In this document: in pieces, positions 31,448 through 38,900 of the stretch
Layout of the letters: the number at the start of each line of letters is the position of its first letter
Position numbering within the stretch: position 1 is the first letter of the stretch
Assembly: GCA_902780305.1 (NCBI GenBank)
Contig: CACZFB010000050.1
Span: 1-39,011 of the forward strand
Direction of reading: 5' to 3'
Length of the DNA stretch: 39,011 bases
Source: an uncultured Coriobacteriaceae bacterium
GTDB taxonomy: Bacteria; Actinomycetota; Coriobacteriia; Coriobacteriales; Atopobiaceae
Position numbers and translations under genes: made by a program
The notes under the pieces: generated by a model
What the model was told of the DNA's origin: nothing
What the model saw: only the letters and a program-made list of their open reading frames with translations
Database searches by the model: none

Positions 31448-32050
31448 TTAGCTCATAACGTAGCGCGTGCTGCGGCCTGAGCCTTGGATACGAACCAACC
31501 CCTTGGCCACAAGTCCTTCAGAACCCTTAGGGCCTTGTCCTTTCCAAACCCGGTCAACGCGACCACTTGGCCGCTTGAGAGCGTGATTCCAGACGAGAAG
31601 GCCGAAAGCACCTTCTCCTCGTCCCCGTCAAGGTCACGCCTATCGGCCCCTCGGTAGCATCGAACCGAGGCTTTGCCCTGCTATCCACATAGCCCCACCT
31701 GATGCGTCGGATGCCCGTACCGAACTGTTCGATAACGTTCAAACGAAAGAGCACCCCCGCGAGGATCGGGTTCCTAAGGATGGAAAGGTTCCCCGCGAGA
31801 TAGTCGTCGACAGTCACGCCAAAGGGGAGGCCGCCAGGAGACACCACCTCAACCCGGTCTGGAAACATCGAGACCCTAACGTGACCGCGCACATCCCATG
31901 TCCGGTGCGCCAGCGCATTGGCGATTGCCTCGCGGAATGACTCCTTCGGAATCCGTTCGTACTGTTCGCGTTTGAAGCCCTCGATTGCCTATTCAGGGTG
32001 TGGGGATATGCCGTCATTGATGGCACTCTCCATCCTGAGGATGTCGCCTG
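31448..32050 (-). pseudogene. Decayed ATP-binding protein of the AlbA/HATPase_c_4 (COG2865) type
   Basis: Reading the minus strand across frame breaks gives ILRMESAINDGISPHPE, a TAG codon (31989-31991) where Tyr would be expected, then AIEGFKREQYERIPKESF and REAIANALAHRTWDV. The frame continues with MFPDRVEVVSPGGLPFGVT and IEQFGTGIRRI. Further breaks near 31630 and 31500 are needed to reach the winged-helix end (GQVVALTGFGKDKALRVL, then VAKGLVRIQGSGRSTRYVMS). The N-terminal AlbA domain is missing. At least one nonsense codon and two frameshifts make expression of a functional protein unlikely. Relatives are putative transcriptional regulators or accessory ATPases. Confidence 0.8.
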
Positions 32051-32128
32051 CTCGCCACGCACGTAGAAGACGGCGTCGCCCACTTGCGCCATGGCCGAGG
32101 GGGTGACGCGCACCTCATAACTACGCAC
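32046..32128 (-). pseudogene. N-terminal stump of a RelE/YafQ-like toxin
   Basis: From GTG 32128 the minus strand reads VRSYEVRVTPSAMAQVGDAV followed by FYVRGE. This looks like the first strands of a RelE/ParE-type toxin. After about 27 residues the sequence changes into the decayed HATPase gene, so the toxin has lost its catalytic part. If the frame at the end of the DinJ antitoxin gene is restored, that gene would end overlapping this GTG, the usual arrangement in such operons. Confidence 0.6.
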
Positions 32129-32143
32129 CGAGAAGCTCCTCCC

Positions 32144-32431
32144 TCACGCGCGAGAAGGCCATGGAGCCTCGACTCCCCTGCTCTCCTCGACCTCTTCGAC
32201 GCCGCACGAAAGGGCCTCATATAGCTGCCTGCCCGTCATCGCGTCTACCGCAATGGAGCGAGGAGCCACGGGAAGGGCAACCCTAAAGGGGATGCCTCCC
32301 GTGAGGGACACCTTGCGGAGGAACATGTCGACGGCGATCGACATCGAGATCCCGAGCTGCGAGAGCACGGACTCGGCGGACTGCTTCACCTCAGGGTCGA
32401 CCCTCAGATTGAGCGTTGCTGACTTCTGCAT
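32144..32431 (-). CDS. RelB/DinJ-family antitoxin, C terminus probably frameshifted
   Basis: The 95-residue product begins MQKSATLNLRVDPEVKQSAE and continues VLSQLGISMSIAVDMFLRKV and GGIPFRVALP. This is the ribbon-helix-helix DNA-binding half of a RelB/DinJ antitoxin, which represses its own operon and neutralises a RelE-type toxin through its C-terminal half. The end of this frame (ESRGVEAPWPSRA) looks unnatural. Shifting frame near 32165 gives MAFSRVREELLGA, a plausible helix, ending where the toxin starts. The antitoxin may thus still bind DNA while its toxin-binding tail is lost. No clear ribosome site is visible before ATG 32431. Confidence 0.8.
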   Translation of the reverse strand: MQKSATLNLRVDPEVKQSAESVLSQLGISMSIAVDMFLRKVSLTGGIPFRVALPVAPRSIAVDAMTGRQLYEALSCGVEEVEESRGVEAPWPSRA

Positions 32432-32512
32432 GATAAAGAAAGAGAGTAACGCATTTATAGATACTTTTACAATACAAACTGATGCAATATAGTTTCGCTC
32501 GTATCGGCCGGT

Positions 32513-32585
32513 CTGTTCACGGGCTGGCCACACGTCACGTAAATCGATGACCGGCTGTAGCCTATCAAAGGGGAGCCCTCTGCAC
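32513..32585. repeat. Box-and-palindrome repeat, partial copy
   Basis: Bases 32513-32554 contain the box CTGTTCACGGGCTGGCC followed by ACACGTCACGTAAATCGATG. They match the minus strand of 12556-12590 (inside, only three differences) and, for the first 17 bases, the minus strand of 33076-33092 exactly. CCTATCAAAGGGG follows at 32561 as the left half of the family palindrome; the right half is missing. Confidence 0.7.
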
Positions 32586-32678
32586 GATGCGTGGACGTGC
32601 GGGTGCAACCCAACGTCAAAAAGTGCCTGCGCCCTCCGTCGTGGCAGCCGTTCCCGGGCGCCCCTGCCCCGGGCCGAA

Positions 32679-32727
32679 GTTGTAGATGTGAACTCGGTTC
32701 GGCGCCTCGAGAGTTCACATCTACAAC
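32679..32727. repeat. Hairpin 1 of a twin pair, stem GTTGTAGATGTGAACTC
   Basis: A perfect 17-bp stem (32679-32695 with 32711-32727) encloses a 15-base loop. It stands 84 bases after an identical-core partner's counterpart, listed next. It is not followed by a T-run on either strand. Confidence 0.85.
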
Positions 32728-32780
32728 GACTCATCAATCTTCTTACGTGTTATCAGGCATTTCCCCAAGATTCCGCGCCG

Positions 32781-32834
32781 CGTTTTGTAGATGTGAACTC
32801 TCGTCGCCGCCCAGGAGTTCACATCTACAAAACG
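32781..32834. repeat. Hairpin 2 of a twin pair, 20-bp perfect stem
   Basis: CGTTTTGTAGATGTGAACTC (32781-32800) and its exact complement (32815-32834) enclose a 14-base loop. The 16-base core TTGTAGATGTGAACTC is shared with hairpin 1, about 100 bases upstream, while loops and flanks differ. Conserved stems with varied loops indicate a dispersed mobile palindrome or a conserved RNA/protein target. Confidence 0.85.
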
Positions 32835-33147
32835 CGCGGGAGGCGGGCTCCCGTGAGCTGGGACTATGCACGTGCGTTATCGTCCGTTCTGGAGACGTGA
32901 GCCACCCCCGCGCGGCCCGCCCGTCCCGAGGGGCCCGTGGCGCGGCCGAGGTGTGCGGAGCTCCCTGCGCCCAGGGCGCCGTGGTCGCCCCCGGGCGCTT
33001 GGGCGAGCTCGCACGCCCACGCATCGTGACGATAGGCCTCAATGGGGGTTACCCCCTCTAATAGGTCAATACATTCCGGCCAGCCCGTGAACAGTACCAT
33101 CGGCCGTTACACGTTGTATGCGTTTGGCAACAGCCTCAGGAGTCCCC
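32835..33147. other. Non-coding stretch with a further copy of the box-and-palindrome repeat
   Basis: I see no gene here. The palindrome GGGGGTTACCCCC (33045-33057) is flanked by GATAGG (33031-33036) and ATAGGTC (33061-33067). The box, on the minus strand, is at 33076-33092. The order box then palindrome is the same as in the copies at 12516 and 32513. The upstream part (32890-33020) is very GC-rich and otherwise featureless. Confidence 0.55.
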
Positions 33148-33236
33148 AAGAAGCACCAAAAAGGCGCCCCGGAATCACGTCCGGAGCGCCTGGAGAATCG
33201 AACAGTTTTGTAGCGGTCTTACTCCCACTCAATCAG
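33148..33236 (-). repeat. guaA-tail plus terminator repeat, copy A
   Basis: On the minus strand the sequence reads LIEWE-stop (33234-33219), identical over 16 bases to the 3' end of the real guaA gene (14215-14230). A hairpin (33162-33191) with TTTTTGG follows as a Rho-independent terminator. No guaA coding sequence lies upstream of it. It matches copy B at 35291-35377 over nearly 90 bases. Confidence 0.85.
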
Positions 33237-33468
33237 AGAAGCATGGCTGTGGTGGCGCATAGTGGTTTAGCATGTGCTCCCGTGCTCGTGGTATCCGTCG
33301 TGACTCTGGGTATCGCCCCTGCGGACGTCAAAGCGGCGTCACGGGCGCCGTTCCCGCGCCCGTGACGTCACCTCACTCGAAGCCGGGCGACGTCATGACG
33401 TCACCTGACTGCGTTTTCGCTGGTAGCGATGGCCTTTCTGGCCCCAGCAGGCTGCTACGTGGGTTCCG
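33237..33468. terminator. Hairpins downstream of the PhzF gene
   Basis: GTCACGGGCGC (33339-33349) and GCGCCCGTGAC (33355-33365) form an 11-bp stem that can terminate the minus-strand PhzF transcript. Next to it are three TGACGTCA-like sites (33363-33370 and the palindrome GACGTCATGACGTC at 33389-33402). I see no gene. Confidence 0.5.
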
Positions 33469-34242
33469 CTACACGTGCAGCTCGCACACCGAGTAGAGGG
33501 CGGCCTTGCCAGCGACGGAGACGCGGTCCCCGCGCACCTCGCACAGAAGCTCCCCGCCGCGCTCGGACGCCTGCCAGGCATAGATCTCGTCCTTGCCCAG
33601 GCGCTGCGCCCAGTAGGGGGCCACCATGCAGTGCGCCGACCCCGTGACCGGATCCTCCTCAATGCCCATGTCCGGCGCGAAGAAGCGCGAGACGCAGTCG
33701 AAGTCGGTCCCCGGCGCCGTGGGGCAGGCGGCCATGCCGGGAAGGCCGGCCACCAGGGCGATGTCGGGCCTCATCTCGCGGACAGTGGCCTCGTCGTCGT
33801 ACACGAGCAGCAGGTCCCGGTCGAGGTACGCCTCGAGGGGCCTCGCACCCAGGGCCGCCTCCATCTCGTCGGTGACGGGGACGGGCTCGAGCCGGTAGGC
33901 CGGGAAGTCCATGACCAGCCACCCGTCGCGGCGCACGACCCGCAGCTCGCCGCTCATCGTGCGGAAGGCTATCTCGTCGGCCTCCGGCTCGTGGAACCGG
34001 AAGAGCGCGTAGGCCGTCGCGAGCGTGGCGTGGCCGCAGAGGTCGATCTCGATGGTCGGCGTGAACCAGCGCAGGCGCCACGCGTCGCCCTCGCGCACCG
34101 TGAAGGCCGTCTCGGAGAAGTTGTTCTCGCGCGCGATGGCCTTCATCAGCCGCTCGTCGGGCCAGCCCTCCATCACGCACACGGCCGCCTGGTTGCCGCG
34201 GAAGACCTCGTCGGTGAAGGCGTCGACGACGTACTGTCTCAT
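33469..34242 (-). CDS. PhzF family isomerase-like protein
   Basis: The 257-residue protein is complete for the PhzF/diaminopimelate-epimerase fold. It has DAFTDEVFRGNQAAVCV at the N terminus, the catalytic glutamate in ENNFSETAF (Glu44), IDLCGHATLATA and the closing EEDPVTGSAHC. PhzF of phenazine makers isomerises a dihydro-hydroxyanthranilate, but most relatives act on unknown substrates, and no phenazine genes are here. Its ATG overlaps the stop of the RidA gene (ATGA), so the two are translated together. The pair is notably GC-rich, which could mean recent acquisition from a different donor. Confidence 0.93.
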   Translation of the reverse strand: MRQYVVDAFTDEVFRGNQAAVCVMEGWPDERLMKAIARENNFSETAFTVREGDAWRLRWFTPTIEIDLCGHATLATAYALFRFHEPEADEIAFRTMSGELRVVRRDGWLVMDFPAYRLEPVPVTDEMEAALGARPLEAYLDRDLLLVYDDEATVREMRPDIALVAGLPGMAACPTAPGTDFDCVSRFFAPDMGIEEDPVTGSAHCMVAPYWAQRLGKDEIYAWQASERGGELLCEVRGDRVSVAGKAALYSVCELHV

Positions 34243-34706
34243 GCGTCACCTCCCACCTCGAAGATTGCCTCTATCTCGACTGGGGCGTTCATGGGCAGCG
34301 CCGGCACCGCGACCGCCGTGCGGGCGTGCCTGCCGGCCTCGCCGAACACGTCGAAGAGCAGCTGGGAAGCCGCGTTGACGACGAGGTGCTGCTCGAAGAA
34401 GCCCTCGGCGCTTGCTACGAAGCCCTGCAGCTTCACGACGTTGCGCACGGCGTCGAGGCTGCCAAGCTCGCTGCGCACGACGGCGAGCAGGTTGATGGCG
34501 CAGGTGCGCGCCGCCTCCTGCGCCTGCTCCAGCGTGAGCTCCGCGCCCGCGCGGCCGACGAGGGGCATCTCGCCGTCCAGCATCGGGATCTGCCCGGACA
34601 CGTAGAGCGTGCTTCCGACCCGCTTCGCCGGTATGTACAGGGCCTTGGCCGGCGACGATGCCGGCAGCTCTATCCCAAGCTCCGCGACCCTCTTCTGTAC
34701 ATCCAT
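34239..34706 (-). CDS. RidA (YjgF/YER057c/UK114) family protein
   Basis: The 155-residue protein has the RidA pattern VGSTLYVSGQIPMLDGE, AQEAARTCAINLLAVVRSEL, VVKLQGFVAS and the end RTAVAVPALPMNAPVEIEAI. RidA enzymes hydrolyse reactive enamine/imine intermediates. This one belongs to the longer form (about 150 residues) found next to amino-acid or isomerase genes. The usual catalytic arginine in the final strand region is present as ARTAVAVPALP. AGGGGG lies 6 bases before ATG 34706. It forms an operon with PhzF. A damage-repair or side-product clearing role for the pair is inference. Confidence 0.92.
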   Translation of the reverse strand: MDVQKRVAELGIELPASSPAKALYIPAKRVGSTLYVSGQIPMLDGEMPLVGRAGAELTLEQAQEAARTCAINLLAVVRSELGSLDAVRNVVKLQGFVASAEGFFEQHLVVNAASQLLFDVFGEAGRHARTAVAVPALPMNAPVEIEAIFEVGGDA

Positions 34707-34826
34707 GGGGAGCCCCCTATCTCTCGTTATTTCGGACCATCTCTACCCGCGCTTCATGTCGCTCGTGGGCGACGGCAGTGCGACGTTGGTTGCCGTCAAG
34801 ATGGGTCGCACGCGTTACCCAGACAG

Positions 34827-35243
34827 AATGGCATGCGTGCCGGGATATATCATAGCGCCACCTGGTTCCGGCACTTCTCGAGCAAGTCCGACGCGGCGAC
34901 GTGCGCGCTCGTCGCGCGATGGATGCATTGGGCGGCAGACGAGGCTCCTGTCCTCGGCCCGCATGCTGACCTCCTCCCGTTCCTCCGCATGGACTACAGT
35001 CAGAGAGAGACCGTCACACTCCTCTACGCCCGCGGTATGAGGCAGGCCGTCCTCGATGCATCCGCGAAGATCGCTGAGGCTCTCGTCGTGGGCGGGCGGA
35101 CCGGGTGCCGTGAGAAGTTCTACCTGTATGGGTTCGTCGGCATCCACGACGAGTGGGTGGAGAGAGGGTTCGCCGAGACGCCCGAGGAGGTCGCAGCCAT
35201 GCTGAGCGGGTTCGATGACTTGATATCGCATATGCCGCTGTGA
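34827..35243 (+). pseudogene. N-terminally truncated TetR-family regulator
   Basis: The reading frame MRAGIYHSATWFRHFSSKSD carries the recognition helix and following turn of a TetR helix-turn-helix, but the first 20 or so residues of that domain are missing. The rest (ALVARWMHWAADEAPVLGPH, ETVTLLYARGMRQAVLDASA, GGRTGCREKFYLYGFVGIHD) is a normal ligand-binding C-terminal part. The frame stays open upstream but turns into unrelated sequence. No ribosome site precedes ATG 34833. It is divergent to the RidA/PhzF pair and could once have regulated it. Confidence 0.65.
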
Positions 35244-35290
35244 TCAACCCCATTGCGCGCTCGCATTTGGCTTACAGGCACACGAGTCCT

Positions 35291-35377
35291 CAAGAAGCAC
35301 CAAAAAGGCGCCCCGGAGCCATGTCCGGAGCGCCTGGAGAATCGCACAGTTTTGTAGCGGTCCTATTCCCACTCAAC
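35291..35377 (-). repeat. guaA-tail plus terminator repeat, copy B, next to the integrase
   Basis: On the minus strand VEWE-stop (35377-35363) is followed by the hairpin 35305-35334 and TTTTTGG. The sequence corresponds nearly base for base to copy A. It lies 87 bases beyond the integrase stop codon, where an attachment site is expected. Confidence 0.8.
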
Positions 35378-35463
35378 AGACGCATGAAAACCTCCTTTCA
35401 AATCGCGTCTGCGTTCCCGCAGGTCAGAAGCTTGAAATTGCAACTCCTCTCGTCTTGGCGGTC

Positions 35464-36205
35464 TTAGAAAACGGACGCGACGGCGGCTACCGCCTCGCGC
35501 TTCGAGTCCATGTTCACATGGGTGTAGATGTCCATGGAGATCTGCGAGCTGTAGTGCCCGGCGAGCTCCTGCATCACCTTGGGGTGCATGCCGTTGATGG
35601 CGAGCAGGTATGCGCACTCACGGTCGGTTCGGGGTCGAGCGTTTCGATGAACTTGTGCGCTTGGGCGGGTTCACCTTATCGCAGGGGTTTGTCACGAGGA
35701 TCTCCTCCTTTACTGCTTGCTGGAATACGAGGGTGATGTTGTCGTGGATGCCGTTTACGCAGGAGCCTCCCGACGGCTTGCCGGAGAGCTTGTCGCCGCC
35801 GAACATGGCGATATACATGTCATCGAGCATAGTGGGCGTGATAGCGTCGAGATTCGCCTTGCCGATGTGCATGTTGGCAGCCTTGAAGAGCTGGCGCTGA
35901 CGCTCCAGAGTCGTGGCCGCTATCTCCTTGTTGAGCTCGCGGCGCTTGAGGTAACGCTCGGCGTATTCCTCGAAGGTGTAGGTCGTCTTCCCCTGGACTC
36001 GGTCGCCCTCGACCTCGTCAATGAACTCGTGCAGTGCTGCCTTCGCCTGGGTGTACGCTCCCTCGAAACGGCGGGTTCGGGCCTTGTACTTGCCAGTGCG
36101 GGGGTCTTTCCCGATGCATACGCACAACTACCACTTTCGGCAACGGCTTTTCGGCTTGTCCTTTTCGAGCTGGAGTATGGATCCGCTTCCCTTGGTCTCT
36201 GCCAT
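35464..36205 (-). pseudogene. Tyrosine integrase, broken by a TAG codon and an internal deletion
   Basis: ATG 36205 (AGGTGAG just upstream) starts MAETKGSGSILQLEKDKPKS, then RCRKW and a TAG at 36128-36130 where Gln is expected. The frame continues LCVCIGKDPRTGKYKARTRR, the DNA-arm and core-binding domain (EEYAERYLKRRELNKEIAAT), up to NPCDKVNPPKR. The catalytic middle with the first Arg, the Lys and the HxxR box is absent. In another frame the end resumes with CAYLLAINGMHPKVMQELAG and HYSSQISMDIYTHVN, with the tyrosine nucleophile, and stops at 35464. About 170 residues have been lost near 35600. It cannot be active. Its proximity to a guaA-tail repeat suggests it belonged to a guaA-targeting element. 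Confidence 0.88.
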
Positions 36206-36210
36206 CGAGC

Positions 36211-36313
36211 TCACCTGCCCTGCTGGGTAGCGATGCGCTGGTCGCGGAAGGCCAGGAACTGCAGGTACTCGTCGAAGCGCTCCTTGCCGCCCAAGACGAT
36301 GTGGAGCTGGGTG
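36211..36313 (-). pseudogene. C-terminal piece of the gene upstream of the integrase
   Basis: The minus strand reads QLHIVLGGKERFDEYLQFLA then FRDQRIATQQGR-stop, ending five bases before the integrase start. This is the natural position for the preceding gene of an integrative element (excision or replication protein). The same DNA read on the plus strand fits the terminase remnant from about 36284 on, so the true boundary between the two elements lies between about 36284 and 36313. Confidence 0.4.
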
Positions 36314-36896
36314 AACGTTGAGCGCTTGGAGCGTGTGAGGCGTGACGACACCCTTGTACGCGGCAGCTCTTTTCTCGACGTGATAGAGACGCACCCCGAC
36401 TGACTGAGTGCACCCTTTGTCGAGGAGGCCGAGTACCTGCGAGACACGGACGAGCAGGCATGGCGTTGGGAGTACCTGGGCGAGATCGCCGGCACCGGCG
36501 GCGCCATCTTCGACAACGTGCACGAGGCGAGGCTGAGCGATTCTCGCATTCGCACCTTCCAACGTATTCGCAATGGTGTGGACTGGGGCTGGTTCCCGGA
36601 TCCCTGGCGCTTCGTCCGCTGTGGCTGGGAGCCCGACGCTCGGCGCCTTCTCATCTTCGAGGAGCACTCGGCGAACAAGATGATGCCGGCGGATACCGGG
36701 CGCATAGTGGTCGATTCTCTCACCTTCCCGGACGAGCAGGGCGCGGAGGCGTACTTCCACGACCAGATCGTCTACTGCGACGACACGTCTGATTCCAAGG
36801 TGCAGATGAACGTCTGGAGGCGCGAGCTCGGCATTCGCGTGCATGCGGCGCGCAAGGCCAGGATGCGCAGGCTTTCGTATGAGTGGCTGGCCGGTT
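36284..36896 (+). pseudogene. Phage terminase large subunit remnant with an internal TGA
   Basis: The plus strand reads LPPKTMWSWVNVERLERVRR, then SSFLDVIETHPD, a TGA at 36401-36403 where Trp is expected, then LSAPFVEEAEYLRDTDE and WRWEYLGEIAGTGGAIFDNV. It goes on with WGWFPDPWRFV and FHDQIVYCDDTSD, the nuclease domain of a PBSX-type terminase. The N-terminal ATPase domain is missing and the reading leaves the family after EWLAGL near 36896 (the open frame itself runs to 36934). The fragment packaged phage DNA in its intact form. It is followed, after a GrpB-family gene on the other strand, by the portal gene, its normal phage neighbour. Confidence 0.8.
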
Positions 36897-36958
36897 TATT
36901 GACGTTGGCCCTTCTCGCCCTTATTGGTGCCTGAACCTTGGTATGCAGAGTGCTGCAC

Positions 36959-37525
36959 TCAGTACCTTCCCGCGTACTCTTCGCGGGCCTTCGCGGTCAC
37001 TGCCTTGATGAATTCGGTCTTCGCCTCGGTATACGCGTCCCTGTCGTGCTCGAACCGCTTCCATAGGCGCAGCTTCAACGTCTCGTACTCTTTGGCGGTC
37101 TGGGGATGGGCGTTGAGGTAGTCGCGGAAGTACAGCTCGTCGTTGTCCCCGACGTGCCTCAGGTGCACGTGGTAGACCTTCTCGGCGAACCCATCCTTCG
37201 TGTAGCCGAGGTTAAATGAGATCCTTTCATCCTCATCCGACATCATGGTGAAGCCGGAACGCTCGAGCCTCTCCGCCGCCTTTTCCAATTCCGATTGGCT
37301 GGGGAGTTCAACCATGACGTCGACTATGTCCTTGGCCCGGATGCCGTCTACGGCGGTGCTGCCAATGTGGCTGACCCTCTCGACCGCACAGTCGGAAAGC
37401 AGTTCGTTGAGGCGACCTTCGATTTCCTCGTACTGCTGACGCCACGCTTCGTCATGCTCCACGAGGAATATGGGAAACAGCTCCCACAGCTCTTCCAGCG
37501 TCATGTCCGACAGTTCTTTTCCCAT
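36959..37525 (-). CDS. GrpB family (UPF0157) nucleotidyltransferase-fold protein
   Basis: ATG 37525 (GGAGAAGG close upstream) gives 188 residues. The family blocks are visible: FLVEHDEAWRQQYEEIEGRL, VERVSHIGSTAVDGI, AKDIVDVMVELP and VYHVHLRHVGDNDEL. The GSTAV..KDIVDV pattern resembles the nucleotidyltransferase metal-binding site. Members occur as stand-alone proteins or fused to kinases, and none has a settled function. It appears intact and lies on the opposite strand between the terminase and portal remnants, so it is either a moron-type cargo gene of the phage or an insertion into it. Confidence 0.9.
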   Translation of the reverse strand: MGKELSDMTLEELWELFPIFLVEHDEAWRQQYEEIEGRLNELLSDCAVERVSHIGSTAVDGIRAKDIVDVMVELPSQSELEKAAERLERSGFTMMSDEDERISFNLGYTKDGFAEKVYHVHLRHVGDNDELYFRDYLNAHPQTAKEYETLKLRLWKRFEHDRDAYTEAKTEFIKAVTAKAREEYAGRY

Positions 37526-37640
37526 GCCTTCTCCCCAGGGCAACCCTAGCCTCAAGCCCTCACATTCTACGTCACGGGCGGGCTTGTGACGGCAGCGACA
37601 CTTCACATTGCATATTGGCGCGATAGATGGAGGTGTTGGC

Positions 37641-38721
37641 ATGGGCGCTAATGGCTTGGACGAGTACTGGGTGCCGGAGCATGTGAAGGACTATCTGCGC
37701 AAGCTCGGGTTTATCCTTCCCCTGGATGACATGGAGCCTTGGATCCGCTCGTGGGATGACTGGATGAGCGCACGCGGGGAATTCTACGACTACCGCGACA
37801 AGGATGGTATGGGGCGCGTGTATGCGGTCCACCGTAGAAGCATTCACCCTGCGATGCGCGTCTGCAAGGAATGGGGCTCTCTTCTCCTCAACGAAGAAGT
37901 CAAGGTGGTCTGCGATAACCAGAAGGCCACCGACTGGATCAACGCGTTCTTCTCTTCCACAAACTTCATGAACGCGGCGCAGGCAACTGTCGTACGTGCC
38001 TTCGGGCTCGGAACGGGTGCCTGGGCATTGTGGCTCGACCTGGACAAGAGGAAGGTTCGTATCCGCCATTACGACGCCCGCATGGTGATCCCGCTCTCAT
38101 GGGACGAGGACGGGATCTCAGAATGCGCCTTCGTCACGCGGGCTTTCTATCGGGGCAAGGCCGTGGACCAGTTGCAGATGCACCTGCGCGGCAACATGGG
38201 CTTCTCGGCTGACCTTTCCCCATCCGCACCTTCCCACGAGAACGAGGGTGCTCTTCTCGCCCATGAGAGCGAGGAGACGTACAGGATCGTCACCGTGTGC
38301 TTCGACCACGAGGGCAACGAGCTCGCGCCTGCGGGCATCCTCCCGATCTACGACACGGGCTGTCCTTTTCCCACCTTCGGCATCGTGAAACCAGCCGTCA
38401 CGAATACGCTCGTGGACATGAGTCCCTATGGGCAGAGCGTATTCGCGGATGCCGTGGACGCGGTGCAGGCGGTGGGCCTCACCTTTGACTCTCTTATCAA
38501 CGAGATCGACCTCTCGAAGATGAGGGTGTTCTTGTCGGATGTCCTTTTCGACAGGGAGCAGGATGGCAACAAGAACGTCACCATTCCCTTCGGCAAGCAG
38601 GACTGAAAACTTCCGAAAGGTGATGTCGACCGAAGACACGATCCAGGAGTTCGCGCCGGCGCTGCGCACCTCTTCGCAAAGCGAGGCATTCTGCATCGCC
38701 CTGCAGTTTCCCTCCACATAA
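37641..38721 (+). pseudogene. Phage portal protein (SPP1 Gp6-like), frameshifted and truncated
   Basis: ATG 37641 with GGAGGT 8 bases upstream starts MGANGLDEYWVPEHVKDYLR. The frame runs to 38606 and includes YAVHRRSIHPAMRVCKEWGS and ATVVRAFGLGTGAWALWLDL. Near 38600 a frameshift ends it at FGKQD-stop. The next frame continues in the style of the family, NFRKVMSTEDTIQEFAPALR then TSSQSEAFCIALQ, and is cut off at 38721. Full portals are about 450 residues, so the C-terminal part is gone. The portal forms the DNA channel at a phage head vertex. Confidence 0.85.
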
Positions 38722-38731
38722 TCTCGGCGTA

Positions 38732-38900
38732 TCAGACCAGCGTCTTGAGCCAGGACATGAGGTCCTTGTCCTCAGCCCAGTCAGGGTACTCGCGCGCGTT
38801 CGGCGCGACTGATGCGGACTCGAGCAGCTCCCGCTTCCTCGCAAGGCTCACCGTTGCGTAAACCTCGGTGGTCGTGACGCTGCGGTGCCCCAGGAAATCA
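38732..38900 (-). pseudogene. C-terminal stump of a second tyrosine recombinase
   Basis: The minus strand reads DFLGHRSVTTTEVYATVSLA, then RKRELLESASVA and SWLKTLV-stop. LGH and the tyrosine of EVYA are the last catalytic residues of a tyrosine recombinase. The upstream catalytic domain is absent; the sequence breaks at about 38895, where a perfect inverted repeat AAATCAGAA/TTCTGATTT begins. It differs clearly from the integrase at 35464-36205, so a second element was present. Confidence 0.75.

Noticed and set aside
32679..32834. The repeated TTGTAGATGTGAACTC as a CRISPR array
   Set aside because: There are only two units, each is an inverted pair with a short loop, spacing is irregular and no cas gene is present.
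14215..33236. The matching 16-bp guaA tails as attL and attR of one 19-kb island
   Set aside because: The interval contains guaA itself and apparently ordinary chromosomal genes, and lies on the wrong side of the guaA 3' end for an island inserted there.
36128..36403. In-frame TAG (Gln site) and TGA (Trp site) in phage-like genes, suggesting stop-codon recoding
   Set aside because: The same genes also carry deletions and frameshifts, and host genes in the window use TAA, TAG and TGA as normal stops. Plain decay explains all of it.
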